Assembly: GCA_039822005.1 (NCBI GenBank)
Contig: JBCBMZ010000004.1
Location: forward strand, 1-64,000
Origin: JBCBDX01 sp039822005
Lineage (GTDB): Bacteria > Pseudomonadota > Alphaproteobacteria > Rhizobiales > Rhizobiaceae
Length of the DNA: 64,000 nucleotides
Direction: 5' to 3'
Shown here: positions 27,476 to 36,713 of the stretch, piece by piece
Numbering within the stretch: position 1 is the stretch's first letter
Layout: every line of letters starts with the position of its first letter
Translations under genes and position numbers: made by a program
The notes under the pieces: model-generated
The model's database searches: none
Seen by the model: only the letters and a program-made list of their open reading frames with translations
Told to the model about the DNA's origin: nothing

Positions 27476-27722
27476 AGTTTTTTGCCCCTTTCTTGAGGTT
27501 CAGAGTACGAACGTACAACTATGTTTACACTTTCTTTTGTCAATTTTATTTGACATTTTTTAGCGTTATTCATCGCATCGTCGAAAAATTGTTGTTGAAA
27601 TACATGCTTAAGTTGCATTGAATTGTAAACGGCTATCAACGAGTGCCGATATCGATAGTTGAACCGACGGCCGCGATGCCTTTTTGATATTTGCCATAGA
27701 CAACACAATGCTGGAGGTGGGC

Positions 27723-28124
27723 ATGCGTAAACACTGTTTGATGAACGTCGTTGCGATCATGGGATCTTTGCAGGCATCAAGTGCGTGGGGCGAAGAGCTC
27801 ATCGCGGAATATCTCACTTGGCTCGACGCCAAAGACACAGTGTCATCGCAAGGGGTAAAGCTAAAAAGCTTCGGCGCTATCCTGGCTCAAGATCGGGCAA
27901 ACTATCACCGTTTCGGCGTTCGTCAGGAACTCGACACAGCCGATCCGATATTCGATGACCGCGATATGCGCGCCAAACTGCCCGCCTTTTACGAGGCCGG
28001 CAGAACTGTAGAGACATATATACGCGACGACGTGATGAGCGGACGCGGCCACTATGTCTATGTCCGCATCATGGGTGAAAACGGGCGCGTAACCCATGTC
28101 AATGTGTATGAAGGCGCCGGTTGA
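27723..28124 (+). CDS. Probable secreted protein of unknown function
   Basis: A 133-residue protein with a likely signal peptide (MRKHCLMNVVAIMGSLQASS, then AWG). The mature part contains YLTWLDAKDTVSSQGVKL and a C-terminal RGHYVYVRIMGENGRVTHV. The start ATG at 27723 is chosen because GGAGGT precedes it by a few bases and because it places the hydrophobic segment at the N terminus. No family recognised. Confidence 0.6.
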   Translation: MRKHCLMNVVAIMGSLQASSAWGEELIAEYLTWLDAKDTVSSQGVKLKSFGAILAQDRANYHRFGVRQELDTADPIFDDRDMRAKLPAFYEAGRTVETYIRDDVMSGRGHYVYVRIMGENGRVTHVNVYEGAG

Positions 28125-28136
28125 AAACCGTTTGCT

Positions 28137-28322
28137 TCAACTGTCTTCATCCTCATTCACCGCTGGACCGGGGATGACATAGTTGCCCGACAGCCAACGG
28201 TTCAGATCAATGTCTTTGCAGCGCGGCGAGCAAAAAGGAAACGTCGCACGCGCAGACGGCTTGCCACACTCCGGGCAGGCACGTTTGGGTCGAAGATGGG
28301 CGACCTTTTCGGCATTATCCAC
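28137..28322 (-). CDS. yacG: DNA gyrase inhibitor YacG
   Basis: A 61-residue zinc-ribbon protein that binds GyrB. The zinc site CPECGKPS and FCSPRCKDIDLNRWL is unmistakable. Start is uncertain: GTG at 28322 gives the usual family length, while GTG at 28334 overlaps the maf stop and adds four residues. It follows maf in the conserved block. Confidence 0.9.
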   Translation of the reverse strand: MDNAEKVAHLRPKRACPECGKPSARATFPFCSPRCKDIDLNRWLSGNYVIPGPAVNEDEDS

Positions 28323-28326
28323 GGCG

Positions 28327-28998
28327 CTAAACACCCCCGGAGAGCCAATTGAAGTGAACCTTGTAGCCCTCGGCCACAATCAAATCGACGGTCTCGTAAA
28401 GCGGCAGACCGACAACATTCGAATAAGAGCCGACGAGTCTCACAACGAATGTCCCGGCCAAGCCTTGGATGGCATAGCCGCCGGCCTTGCCGCGCCACTC
28501 GCCGGAGGCCAGATAACTCTCAAACTCCTCGCGCGAGACACGCTTGAAGCGAACCTTGGTTTCAACCACCCGCTGACGCACCTTTCCCTTGGGTGTAATC
28601 AGACAAAGGCCTGTAAAAACGCGGTGCACGCGGCCCGAAAGAAGGCGCAAACACTGAGAAGCTTCGTCAATAGTTTCAGCTTTCGGCAAAATGGAGCGAC
28701 CCACCGCGACTACCGTGTCTGCCGCCAATATATAGGGCTGGATGGCAGCGTCGAAATCCTCGTCGGCATCGGGCCCTTTAGCCTCGCGTTCCTTGAATTC
28801 GCGGCGAACAATGTCACGCGCCGCGAGCGCCTTGCCATGTGACAGCCGTCGCGCCAGAGAGCGGGGATGTTCTGCCTTGATGGGGCTTTCATCAATGTTG
28901 GCAGGCAACAGGCGATCAGGCCGGATGCCAGACTGTGCCAAAAGCTCAACCCGTCGCGGCGAACCTGAAGCGAGAATGAAATTTTGAAAAACGCTCAT
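28327..28998 (-). CDS. maf: Maf-like nucleotide pyrophosphatase
   Basis: House-cleaning nucleoside triphosphate pyrophosphatase of the Maf family, 223 residues. The N-terminal ILASGSPRRVELL motif, ILAADTVVAVG and GYAIQGLAGTFV are signature elements. The ATG at 28998 is preferred to one 11 codons upstream. It lies between infA and yacG, the usual rhizobial order. Confidence 0.94.
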   Translation of the reverse strand: MSVFQNFILASGSPRRVELLAQSGIRPDRLLPANIDESPIKAEHPRSLARRLSHGKALAARDIVRREFKEREAKGPDADEDFDAAIQPYILAADTVVAVGRSILPKAETIDEASQCLRLLSGRVHRVFTGLCLITPKGKVRQRVVETKVRFKRVSREEFESYLASGEWRGKAGGYAIQGLAGTFVVRLVGSYSNVVGLPLYETVDLIVAEGYKVHFNWLSGGV

Positions 28999-29063
28999 CG
29001 CGCCACCCAGTCCGTCTCCCGACGCGAACAACTATTGATGTGCCAGCAAATTGGCCGCACACC

Positions 29064-29282
29064 TTACTTGTAGCGATAAGTGATACGGCCTTTTGTCAGG
29101 TCATAGGGTGTCATTTCCACCGTAACCCGATCGCCGGTCAGGACACGAATGCGGTTCTTGCGCATCTTGCCCGCAGTGTGTGCGATCACCTCGTGATCAT
29201 TTTCCAGTTTGACCCGGAATGTTGCATTCGGAAGTAGTTCCGTCACAACACCGGCAAACTCCAAAAGTTCTTCTTTCGCCAT
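29064..29282 (-). CDS. infA: Translation initiation factor IF-1
   Basis: A 72-residue OB-fold protein that occupies the ribosomal A site during initiation. Sequence features such as FRVKLENDHEVIAHTAGKMR and RIRVLTGDRVTVEMTPYDL are near-invariant in bacteria. The internal ATG at 29282 gives the normal N terminus (MAKEELLEF). Confidence 0.98.
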   Translation of the reverse strand: MAKEELLEFAGVVTELLPNATFRVKLENDHEVIAHTAGKMRKNRIRVLTGDRVTVEMTPYDLTKGRITYRYK

Positions 29283-29393
29283 GCGATCCTTCAGCGTTTC
29301 ATCTAAAAAAAGCGGTGCCCTGCACCGCATTGGTGTTGCCCATACCCCAATTGTTCAGGAAATTAAACAGCCCACCTGATATGGTCACTGCAT

Positions 29394-29873
29394 TCAGCCT
29401 TTCCAATGCAAAACACACACAAGTGTGAAAAGGCGGCGCGCTGTATCATGATCCACATCGATTTTGCCATCAAGGCGCTGGGCCAGCAATTCCGACCCTT
29501 CATTGTGCACACCACGACGCGCCATATCGATGGTTTCAATCTGTGACGTTGTCGCTGACTTGATAGCATCAAAGTAGCTCTCACAAATCATGTAATAGTC
29601 TTTGACGATGCGTCGGAACGGACCGAGCGACAAAATATGGATAGCAACATCATCACCGCCCTCGCGCTTTATCTGGAAAGCCAATTTTCCATCCACAATG
29701 GACAAGTGCAAAGTGTAGGGACCACCAGCTTCGTCGCCGACCGGACGGAAAGAATTCATCTCCAGAAGATCAAAGATCGCCACAGCGCGCTCATGCTCCA
29801 CATCAGGCGTCGATTTGCCAATAGAACCATCCAAAGTCAGATCGGTAAGTTTATCGCTGTCTGCGAAGTCCAT
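29394..29873 (-). CDS. UPF0262 family protein
   Basis: A 159-residue cytoplasmic protein of a family largely confined to Alphaproteobacteria and without assigned activity. It contains HERAVAIFDLLE-NSFRPVG and YDAIKS-like SYFDAIKSATTSQIETIDM. Its position between hisD and infA is conserved in Hyphomicrobiales. Only 11 bp separate it from hisD. Confidence 0.88.
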   Translation of the reverse strand: MDFADSDKLTDLTLDGSIGKSTPDVEHERAVAIFDLLEMNSFRPVGDEAGGPYTLHLSIVDGKLAFQIKREGGDDVAIHILSLGPFRRIVKDYYMICESYFDAIKSATTSQIETIDMARRGVHNEGSELLAQRLDGKIDVDHDTARRLFTLVCVLHWKG

Positions 29874-29884
29874 GGCGTCGACCC

Positions 29885-31189
29885 TTACAAATTCAGCCGG
29901 ATGGCAACAGATTTTGCATGCGCGTCCAAGCCTTCCGCTTCCGCCAGTTTGATGGCGGCAGGGCCAAGCGCACGCAATTGCTCAGCATCCAGCTGAAGAA
30001 CGCTCGTGCGCTTCATATAGTCAAGCACACCAAGCCCTGATGAAAAGCGGGCCGAACGGGCGGTTGGCAAGACATGGTTCGACCCGCCCACATAATCGCC
30101 AATCACCTCGGGCGTGTAGCGACCCACAAAGATCGCGCCCGCATTGCGGATTTTTTCAACCATCAAAGCCGCATCCTCGCAGGCCAACTCCAAATGTTCG
30201 GCGGCAATACGGTCAATGATGGCGATGGTTTCCGGCGCCGCCAAATCATCGACAAGGATCGTACCGCCAAAGTCACGCCAGCTCGCCGATGCGGTTTTCG
30301 AACGCTCCAAAGTGGTCAGTTGGCGCTCAACCGCAACGATGACGGAGTTTGCAAAATCCGCATCATCGGTCAGCAAAATGGACTGTGCGCCCGGGTCATG
30401 TTCAGCTTGCGCGAGCAGATCAGCGGCAATCCAGTCAGGATCGTTTTCCTTACCCGCGACGACCAAGACTTCAGACGGCCCGGCAATCATGTCGATACCA
30501 ACGGTACCGAAGACACGCCGCTTGGCCGCTGCCACATAGGCATTACCGGGTCCGACAATCTTGGCAACCGGCGCAATCGTTTCGGTACCAAAGGCCAGCG
30601 CACCGACAGCCTGCGCGCCCCCAATACGGTAGATCTCGGAAACCCCAGCGAGCTTGGCGGCAGCCAGCACCAGCGGGTTAAGAACGCCATCCGGCGATGG
30701 CACCACCATCACAATGCGCTCAACGCCGGCAACGACAGCAGGTAGCGCATTCATCAAGACCGATGACGGATAGCTGGCGGTGCCGCCGGGCACGTAAAGA
30801 CCAACAGCTTCAATCGCCGTCCAGCGACTGCCAAGCTGAACGCCGAGCGCGTCGGTGTAGTGGTCGTCCTTGGGCAGTTGGCGCTGGTGGTGCGAAAAAA
30901 TGCGATCACGAGCCAATTGCAGCGCGTCAATGGTCTCACCATCAACGGCGTCAACCGCCACGTCTATTTCCGCCTGGCTGACAGCCATCGGCAAATGCGC
31001 AAAGTCCAGCCGGTCGAATTTGAGTGTCAATTCTGCCACCGCCGCATCACCGCGCTCGCGCACATCTTCGAGGATCTGTGCAACTGCCGCATCGACATCG
31101 GCCGAGACTTCGCGCTTTAAAACCAAAAACGCGGCAAACTGGGCCTCAAAGCCATCTTTTCGGGCATCAAGTATATGGGGCACGATCAA
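29885..31189 (-). CDS. hisD: Histidinol dehydrogenase
   Basis: Catalyses the last two oxidations of histidine synthesis, histidinol to histidine. The 434-residue protein shows GLYVPGGTASYPSSVLMNA, IAGPSEVLVVA, LLAQAEHDPGAQ and HVLPT-ARF-SGL, all conserved in HisD. It lies 12 bp downstream of the DUF2948 gene. Confidence 0.97.
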   Translation of the reverse strand: MIVPHILDARKDGFEAQFAAFLVLKREVSADVDAAVAQILEDVRERGDAAVAELTLKFDRLDFAHLPMAVSQAEIDVAVDAVDGETIDALQLARDRIFSHHQRQLPKDDHYTDALGVQLGSRWTAIEAVGLYVPGGTASYPSSVLMNALPAVVAGVERIVMVVPSPDGVLNPLVLAAAKLAGVSEIYRIGGAQAVGALAFGTETIAPVAKIVGPGNAYVAAAKRRVFGTVGIDMIAGPSEVLVVAGKENDPDWIAADLLAQAEHDPGAQSILLTDDADFANSVIVAVERQLTTLERSKTASASWRDFGGTILVDDLAAPETIAIIDRIAAEHLELACEDAALMVEKIRNAGAIFVGRYTPEVIGDYVGGSNHVLPTARSARFSSGLGVLDYMKRTSVLQLDAEQLRALGPAAIKLAEAEGLDAHAKSVAIRLNL

Positions 31190-31201
31190 TCCAGTGCGTG
31201 A

Positions 31202-31639
31202 TTAGGCAGGGTGCTTTGGTTTGAACCGGCTTTCCCACGCTGCGCCGAGGTCCGTCAACTGTACTTCTATCGCATCGACAGAAAGCCGCATGGCCGCCTC
31301 ACCTGAAAAGATCAGCTCGATGGTGCCCGATGGCGCCTGTGTTTGCTCGAAACGCAACGCCATTAGCGACAAGACTTGATCATCATCATTCTGTTTGATC
31401 GCTTTGGCCTGTAAACCGGTCACTTGCGAAAAAGACAGCGCTGCCCGCCGTCTTTCATTTCCCGCGCGCCTTTTACCAGACGCCTCCCATGCGAAACGAT
31501 TCAAAATCATGTCCAGCCGCTTTTGCGCCGGCACATACTCAATCAGGGTTGGCTTGGTAAGCGCATCCTGCACCTGCGCCGAAACTACCGTCAAATCGGA
31601 CAAATCCAATGCCAGCAATTTCAAAGGTTTCATTGTCAT
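31202..31639 (-). CDS. DUF2948 family protein
   Basis: A 145-residue alphaproteobacterial protein of unknown function. It starts MTMKPLKLLALDLSDLTVVS and contains FAWEA-GKRRAGNERRRAAL. Always found between murA and hisD in this group, which is the best support for the call. Confidence 0.85.
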   Translation of the reverse strand: MTMKPLKLLALDLSDLTVVSAQVQDALTKPTLIEYVPAQKRLDMILNRFAWEASGKRRAGNERRRAALSFSQVTGLQAKAIKQNDDDQVLSLMALRFEQTQAPSGTIELIFSGEAAMRLSVDAIEVQLTDLGAAWESRFKPKHPA

Positions 31640-31707
31640 CGCACTGCCCGAGTATCAATAGTCCGCAGTAAGCCCGGAAACCTTCAGCGGCAAGCATTGA
31701 CTTGAAA

Positions 31708-32997
31708 TTATGACGAAACGCGCTCGATCTGCGCGCCGCACGCTGCCAGTTTCTCTTCCAACCGTTCAAAGCCGCGATCCAGATGGTAAACGCGGTTCAC
31801 ATTGGTTTCACCTTCTGCCGCCAATCCCGCGATCACCAGCGCAGACGAGGCACGAAGGTCTGTCGCCATCACCGGCGCGCCCTTTAGTGTCGGTACGCCG
31901 GTAACTGTCGCCGTTTGGCCTGAAAGGGAAATATCTGCACCAAGGCGCGCCAATTCCTGCACATGCATAAAACGGTTTTCAAAGATCGTCTCGGTAATGT
32001 GCGAAACGCCGTTGGCATTGGTCATCAACCCCATAAACTGCGCCTGCAAATCGGTGGGAAAACCCGGAAATGGATCAGTCTGCACATCAACCGGCATCAA
32101 GCCGTTACCGTTGCGGTAAACCCGGATACCGTCTTCCTCCTGCGTGATATCCATACCCGCCGAGCGAAGCGAAGCGAGCGCAGTGTCAAGAAGCGAACTG
32201 TCGGCACCCTTCAACAACACATCGCCACCCGCCATACCGACAGCCATGGCATAGGTGCCTGTTTCAATCCGGTCGGCAATCACGCGATGACGCGCACCGT
32301 GAAGCGAGGTAACGCCGGTGATCTGGATGGTAGACGTGCCTGCACCCTCAATCTTTGCCCCCATCGCATTGAGACAATCGGCAAGGTTGACGATTTCCGG
32401 TTCGCGCGCTGCGTTTTCCAGTGTGGTATCGCCCTTGGCGACCGCAGCCGCCATCAATGCCACATGCGTCGCCCCCACCGAGACTTTGGGGAACGCATAA
32501 TGCGCGCCAACGAGACCATCTCTGGTTTTTGCGTTCACATAACCGGCTTCGATTTCAATATCGGCGCCCAGCGCTTCCAATACCTCGATGAAAAGATCAA
32601 CGGGGCGTGTCCCGATGGCACAGCCCCCGGGAAGCGACACAACTGCCTCACCCATACGGGCAAGCAGCGGACCAACGACCCAAAAAGAGGCCCGCATTTT
32701 GGAAACCAGCTCGTAGGGCGCTTTGACGTCGACAATGTCGCGTGCAGTGAAATGGACCGTGCGCGCAAAGTTTTGACCTTCGGCACGACGGCGACCTGTC
32801 ACCGCATAATCAACACCATGATTGGAAAGAATGCGGATCAGCTGTTCCACATCCGCCAGATGCGGCACATTTTCCAAAGTGAGCGTGTCATCCGTCAAAA
32901 GAGACGCAATCATGAGGGGTAGCGCTGCGTTCTTTGCGCCCGAGATCGGCAGTACACCGTTCAGCTCATTGCCGCCGACAATGCGAATACTATCCAT
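31708..32997 (-). CDS. murA: UDP-N-acetylglucosamine 1-carboxyvinyltransferase
   Basis: First committed step of peptidoglycan synthesis: adds enolpyruvate from PEP to UDP-GlcNAc. The 429-residue protein has ELNGVLPISGAKNAALPLM near the N terminus and the active-site Cys loop LPGGCAIGTRPVD. The ATG at 32997 follows TGAGGGGAAC; a 37-codon upstream extension is rejected. Confidence 0.97.
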   Translation of the reverse strand: MDSIRIVGGNELNGVLPISGAKNAALPLMIASLLTDDTLTLENVPHLADVEQLIRILSNHGVDYAVTGRRRAEGQNFARTVHFTARDIVDVKAPYELVSKMRASFWVVGPLLARMGEAVVSLPGGCAIGTRPVDLFIEVLEALGADIEIEAGYVNAKTRDGLVGAHYAFPKVSVGATHVALMAAAVAKGDTTLENAAREPEIVNLADCLNAMGAKIEGAGTSTIQITGVTSLHGARHRVIADRIETGTYAMAVGMAGGDVLLKGADSSLLDTALASLRSAGMDITQEEDGIRVYRNGNGLMPVDVQTDPFPGFPTDLQAQFMGLMTNANGVSHITETIFENRFMHVQELARLGADISLSGQTATVTGVPTLKGAPVMATDLRASSALVIAGLAAEGETNVNRVYHLDRGFERLEEKLAACGAQIERVSS

Positions 32998-33213
32998 GAA
33001 GTTCCCCTCAAAGGCAGCCCACCGCCGCCGGAATTTGTGAACCGCCATGTACTGCATGATCGGAAGCGGTTCAAGGCAAGGCTTAAGCACACGCCCGACA
33101 TAAACCACAGTTGTAAAAGCTGGTTCCTAAGCCTCGGTTCAATGGTGTGCCTGTCAGGCACCGCCCAGTTTGACGCCAAGCCGGACAATCCGGTGCAACC
33201 AACGAAAGGTATT

Positions 33214-33570
33214 ATGATGAAATCCCCTATCACGTTTAAAACACTGGGAGTTGCTATTGTTGCAGGTTCCACGCTTGCCATGGTGGCGGCGTTCCCGGCC
33301 TCTGCTTTGAGCGGCGTCGCACAAGGTGACAATTTGGGCACCGGGCTTGCTGGTATCATCACCACACTTGAAGGCATGGACTATACGATTGAAGAGATCG
33401 AAAAAGAGGAAGGCATGATTGAGATCTATGTCACAACGTCCGAGGGCGATTTTGAGATCGAGATCGACGCCGAGACCGGACTTGTGGCCGAGGTTGAAGC
33501 CGAAGATGAAGATGACGACAATGATGCGGACGAAGAGGAAGATGCGGACAACGAGACTGACAATGGTTAA
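33214..33570 (+). CDS. Secreted acidic PepSY-domain protein
   Basis: A 118-residue protein with a signal peptide (hydrophobic core GVAIVAGSTLAMVAAFPASA) and a PepSY domain with EGMDYTIEEIEKEEGMIEI and FEIEIDAETG. The last ~25 residues are almost wholly Asp/Glu, ending DNETDNG. PepSY domains often restrain secreted peptidases; the tail may bind cations. The start follows AAAGG by several bases. Divergent from murA and 70 bp before a LuxR-type gene. Confidence 0.78.
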   Translation: MMKSPITFKTLGVAIVAGSTLAMVAAFPASALSGVAQGDNLGTGLAGIITTLEGMDYTIEEIEKEEGMIEIYVTTSEGDFEIEIDAETGLVAEVEAEDEDDDNDADEEEDADNETDNG

Positions 33571-33640
33571 GTCTGCATAATCCTAACGAAAAGGTCGGGC
33601 GCGGCTTGCAGCGGTGCCCGATTAAAAAGGAGTTCAGGGG

Positions 33641-34153
33641 ATGAAACTCTACCAGCGACAACAACCATTTCTGGTCACGCTGCTGATCCTGCAGGCAGGC
33701 TGTGCGGTGTTCCTGCTCTATGATGTCGTCCTCGACGTTACGGGCCTTGAATACACCGCGGGCTTTGGCGAGAATTACCCGCTGGAATATGCGGTTACAG
33801 CAACCCTTATATTCAGCATCTTTTTCAGTGCCCGCGAATTTCTGGCGCTACGCCGCCGTAATGCGCGCGTGGAGGCCCAACTGAAGGCCGCCAGCGGCGA
33901 ATTCCACCAACTCATGTCCGAAAGTTTTGAAGCATGGGAACTGACCAACTCGGAGCGCGATGTGGCAACGCTTGCCATCAAGGGTCTGTCAATCGGTGAG
34001 ATCGCGACCGTGCGCCAGACCCGCGAAGGCACCATCAAAGCGCAGCTAAACGCGATATATCGCAAAGCTGGCGTCAATGGACGCTCACAATTGATCAGCG
34101 TGTTTGTTGAGGAATTGTTGGCGGTAACACCTGCCACGGCGGCCGAAAGCTAA
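33641..34153 (+). CDS. Membrane-anchored LuxR-type transcriptional regulator
   Basis: A 170-residue protein with two N-terminal membrane segments (about residues 9-30 and 47-66), a short coiled linker and a C-terminal LuxR helix-turn-helix (LTNSERDVATLAIKGLSIGE, then EGTIKAQLNAIYRKAG). No receiver domain is present, so the signal must come through the membrane part. It may respond to the secreted PepSY protein encoded just upstream; this is a positional guess. Stop overlaps the end of the convergent small gene by 4 bp. Confidence 0.8.
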   Translation: MKLYQRQQPFLVTLLILQAGCAVFLLYDVVLDVTGLEYTAGFGENYPLEYAVTATLIFSIFFSAREFLALRRRNARVEAQLKAASGEFHQLMSESFEAWELTNSERDVATLAIKGLSIGEIATVRQTREGTIKAQLNAIYRKAGVNGRSQLISVFVEELLAVTPATAAES

Positions 34154-34329
34154 GTCTTCGGGTCGTTGACTTGCGGCGTTGCGTTATTGGCCGATATGCC
34201 TTCCTCGCGCGCATCCCCCTCCCCATCGCGCCGCGCTCGGGTTTGTTGTTTGCGGCGCGCCAGATTGGCACGCAATTGCGCCCGCAGACGCTCTTCTCGA
34301 TCCGGTTGTTTTTTCGAACCCTTTGCCAT
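34150..34329 (-). CDS. Small basic/charged protein of unknown function
   Basis: A 59-residue highly charged protein starting MAKGSKKQPDREERLRAQLR with an Arg-rich middle (ARRKQQTRARR). Likely a soluble helix, possibly nucleic-acid-binding. Similar short proteins occur in rhizobial genomes. The ATG at 34329 is chosen over 24 extra upstream codons that look non-coding. Confidence 0.65.
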   Translation of the reverse strand: MAKGSKKQPDREERLRAQLRANLARRKQQTRARRDGEGDAREEGISANNATPQVNDPKT

Positions 34330-34444
34330 GGCACAAACATACCCATACCTGACGGTCGAATAAAGCACCTCAAGGCATAAAATCCCGCCTTGAAACACCA
34401 AGGGGCTTATGTAAAAAGCCGCGCTACGCCAGACATCGGCATGT

Positions 34445-34519
34445 GCTGCTATAGCTCAGGGGTAGAGCACTCCCTTGGTAAGGGAGAGGCCGAGAGTTCA
34501 AATCTCTCTAGCAGCACCA
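34445..34519 (+). tRNA. tRNA-Thr (GGU anticodon)
   Basis: Complete cloverleaf: acceptor GCTGCTA (34445-34451) pairs with TAGCAGC (34509-34515), then A and an encoded CCA. The anticodon stem CTCCC/GGGAG encloses loop TTGGTAA, giving anticodon GGT (GGU). T-arm GAGAG-TTCAAAT-CTCTC is intact. Confidence 0.97.
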
Positions 34520-35075
34520 TCGACCTCCATAAAAAATTGATATTATTATATAAATTTGTTTCGCAGCAATTTCAGTCCGCCATGCACACCTCCCAATTAT
34601 GCAAGATGATAGCGATAGTTTATGTTCACGCATGTTGGCAGTTAAGAAAAACCCGGAAACTAGATCACAAAGGTTTAGACGGGCAACCTGCGCAATAATC
34701 GGCTCCTGACCACTAATGTACGTCTGCCAATTTGTGCATTTGAATCGGCTAGCGGTCAGAGCCGAACGCAATTTCACCCCGTCAAAAGTCATGGGGAGCA
34801 GATTGGGGGAGGTGACGGTGGCTCATGGCCCATTGCGGACATCTAAAACCCATTATCGATTGAAGCTGCTGTTCATATCAACACGTTGAGGTCGATCAAG
34901 ATCGTGATCCCGAGGGCTTCGACAGCAAAGCACATGTTGCAGACTAACGACCTTCAATCCATTGAGCGTTTTGATTCTCCTGGAAACATAACTATGTTAG
35001 TGGAGCAGAGCGCAAGGAAACCACCTATCCTATTTGGTGACAGTCTCGCGTTCATTGAGCGGAGGAGAATTGAAA
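34520..35075. other. Intergenic region without a supportable gene
   Basis: About 550 bp between tRNA-Thr and a LuxR-type regulator. Open frames here are short, have no credible ribosome-binding site and resemble nothing I know. A strong GGAGGAG at 35061-35067 belongs to the next gene. Confidence 0.6.
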
Positions 35076-35933
35076 TTGTTAGCCAAGGCGGCTTTCAATA
35101 GCGGTTATTGTGGCGATGTGCTGGCGACTCAGCGTCGGCTGCGCGCGCAATTGCTTGATCGGCCTGCTGTTAGGCATGCCAAAGCGCGTGATCTTGCTGC
35201 GCACATGCTGTTAAACATTGATGATCTCAATTCGTGTTGGTCACTTGCCGCCCATTGGTTACGGGTAGAACTTGCCTGCCATCGCGTTGATGCAGGTTTT
35301 GGTGTCCCGGGGGCACGCGAGTACTATCCTGGATTTGTCGAAGCCAAGCATGACGATTACGACGTACCCTCTTTTGAAGGCGGTGCAGTTTATAATTTTG
35401 ATCCGGTCATGCGGTCCATGTGGCACGACGAGAAGCCAATAGCGCTTACTGATATCAAGCAAGATAATCGGGTTACCTCTTATTTGCGGCAGCGCATTTC
35501 CGGTGCTCGTACCAAGTCGAAGATTGGCGGAGCGCTTCGAACCGGCAGTGTTGGTTACGGGCTAATCTGCGCCGATTGGACTGAGCACTTCGTCCCGCAC
35601 AAATCAGATATATTCGACTGTTTCGAGCAAACCGTTGCCGACGTACTCAGTCCGATAATCGCAGTCTCCAAGGCAATTTCCGAACATGATTCCTCCGCAG
35701 GGGCGGATGACGTGGCGGTGGATCCGACAGAGGATATTTCACTTGAAGTGCTGACCGCATCCGAGCTCGAAGTCGCCAAGTTGGTGGCGCAGGGAATGAG
35801 CTACAAAGAGATCGCTCGTATCCGCCGTCGATCCTTTTCAACAATCGATCATCAGTTGCGTAGCATTCGTCACAAGACCGGCGTACACAGCACATCTGCA
35901 CTCGTCAGCCTACTGGCAAAACTCGGCCACTAA
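35076..35933 (+). CDS. LuxR-type transcriptional regulator
   Basis: A 285-residue regulator. The C-terminal ~65 residues form a LuxR HTH (LTASELEVAKLVAQGMSYKE, then FSTIDHQLRSIRHKTG). The N-terminal ~200 residues look like a sensor domain (GYGLICADWTEHF and surrounding) but do not match the acyl-homoserine-lactone domain motifs I know. TTG at 35076 is chosen as start because GGAGGAG lies eight bases before it; TTG at 35034 is also in frame. It precedes the hbpS-to-dhaKL operon by 255 bp and is its likely regulator. Confidence 0.8.
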   Translation: MLAKAAFNSGYCGDVLATQRRLRAQLLDRPAVRHAKARDLAAHMLLNIDDLNSCWSLAAHWLRVELACHRVDAGFGVPGAREYYPGFVEAKHDDYDVPSFEGGAVYNFDPVMRSMWHDEKPIALTDIKQDNRVTSYLRQRISGARTKSKIGGALRTGSVGYGLICADWTEHFVPHKSDIFDCFEQTVADVLSPIIAVSKAISEHDSSAGADDVAVDPTEDISLEVLTASELEVAKLVAQGMSYKEIARIRRRSFSTIDHQLRSIRHKTGVHSTSALVSLLAKLGH

Positions 35934-36027
35934 ATCAATTTCCCACGTGTAATCAAATATTTATGTTGAATCAGATTGATCGTGAATCAAGTGGCTGGGC
36001 ATGTTGTCCACACGCTGGAAACCGGTA

Positions 36028-36046
36028 GTTCGCGCATATCGCGAAC
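36028..36046. promoter_or_regulatory. 19-bp palindrome upstream of the hbpS-like operon
   Basis: GTTCGCG, a CATAT spacer and CGCGAAC form a perfect inverted repeat 142 bp before the operon's first start codon. The length and symmetry suit a dimeric LuxR-type operator. It lies 95 bp after the LuxR-type gene's stop, so that gene's product is the obvious candidate to bind it. Confidence 0.45.
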
Positions 36047-36188
36047 CTTCGCGATAGATGCAACATTTTATAAAATTTAGCTTTCCCCACCGCCTGGCAG
36101 GGGTAGGCACAATATTCAATTGATGCAGCCAACAACCTGCTCGGCGTTGACGTTTGGGAGAACGTCATAATGTCTGGAGGAGGTTAAT

Positions 36189-36701
36189 TTGTTTTTAAAA
36201 CAACTCACGGCAGCCGTGTGCGCTGCCTTTATTCCCGCATGCGCTTTAGCAGCCGACATGGATAGTAAACCGGTGCTACCGCAAGAAGCCGCGCAGTCCA
36301 TGGTTGCTGCATGCTTCGCCCATCAGCAACAGAACGGATACTCGAATGTGAACGTCTTTGTCGTGGACGACGGAGGCCATTTGCTGGCCGCCGCACGGCA
36401 GACCAGCGCATGCAAAGCTTGCGCCGGTATAGCCGAGAACAAAGCGGTCACTTCAGCTCTGTATTCTGCCCCGACACGGGTCATGGCCGATATCTCGTTC
36501 GGCGAAGGCCGTGACGGCGTTGACGCCGCGCTTCCCGGTGCAGCCTTCGTCCCTGGAATTGTTGCATTCGCTGGCGGACTGCCGGTGACCACCGAAGCCG
36601 GTGTCGTCATCGGAGGGATCGGTGTGAGCGGCGCATCAAGCGATGAAGACGAGCAGTGCGCCCAGGCCGGTATCGACGCAATTTCTGAAATCCTAAAATA
36701 A
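36189..36701 (+). CDS. Secreted heme-binding protein, HbpS/GlcG (DUF336) family
   Basis: A 170-residue protein with a signal peptide (TAAVCAAFIPACALAAD) and a DUF336 domain, whose signature is NVFVVDDGGHLLAAARQ followed by FVPGIVAFAGGLPV and GGIGVSGASSDEDE-CAQAG. Family members bind heme or cobalamin-like ligands and accompany glycolate, diol and glycerol catabolism. The start is TTG at 36189 with AGGAGG close upstream. It opens the operon, so a periplasmic accessory or sensor role is likely. Confidence 0.85.
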   Translation: MFLKQLTAAVCAAFIPACALAADMDSKPVLPQEAAQSMVAACFAHQQQNGYSNVNVFVVDDGGHLLAAARQTSACKACAGIAENKAVTSALYSAPTRVMADISFGEGRDGVDAALPGAAFVPGIVAFAGGLPVTTEAGVVIGGIGVSGASSDEDEQCAQAGIDAISEILK

Positions 36702-36713
36702 GTGAAATTACAG

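Noticed and set aside
34886..35101. 71-codon open frame upstream of the LuxR-type gene
   Set aside because: No ribosome-binding site and no recognisable product; it overlaps the regulator's start region.
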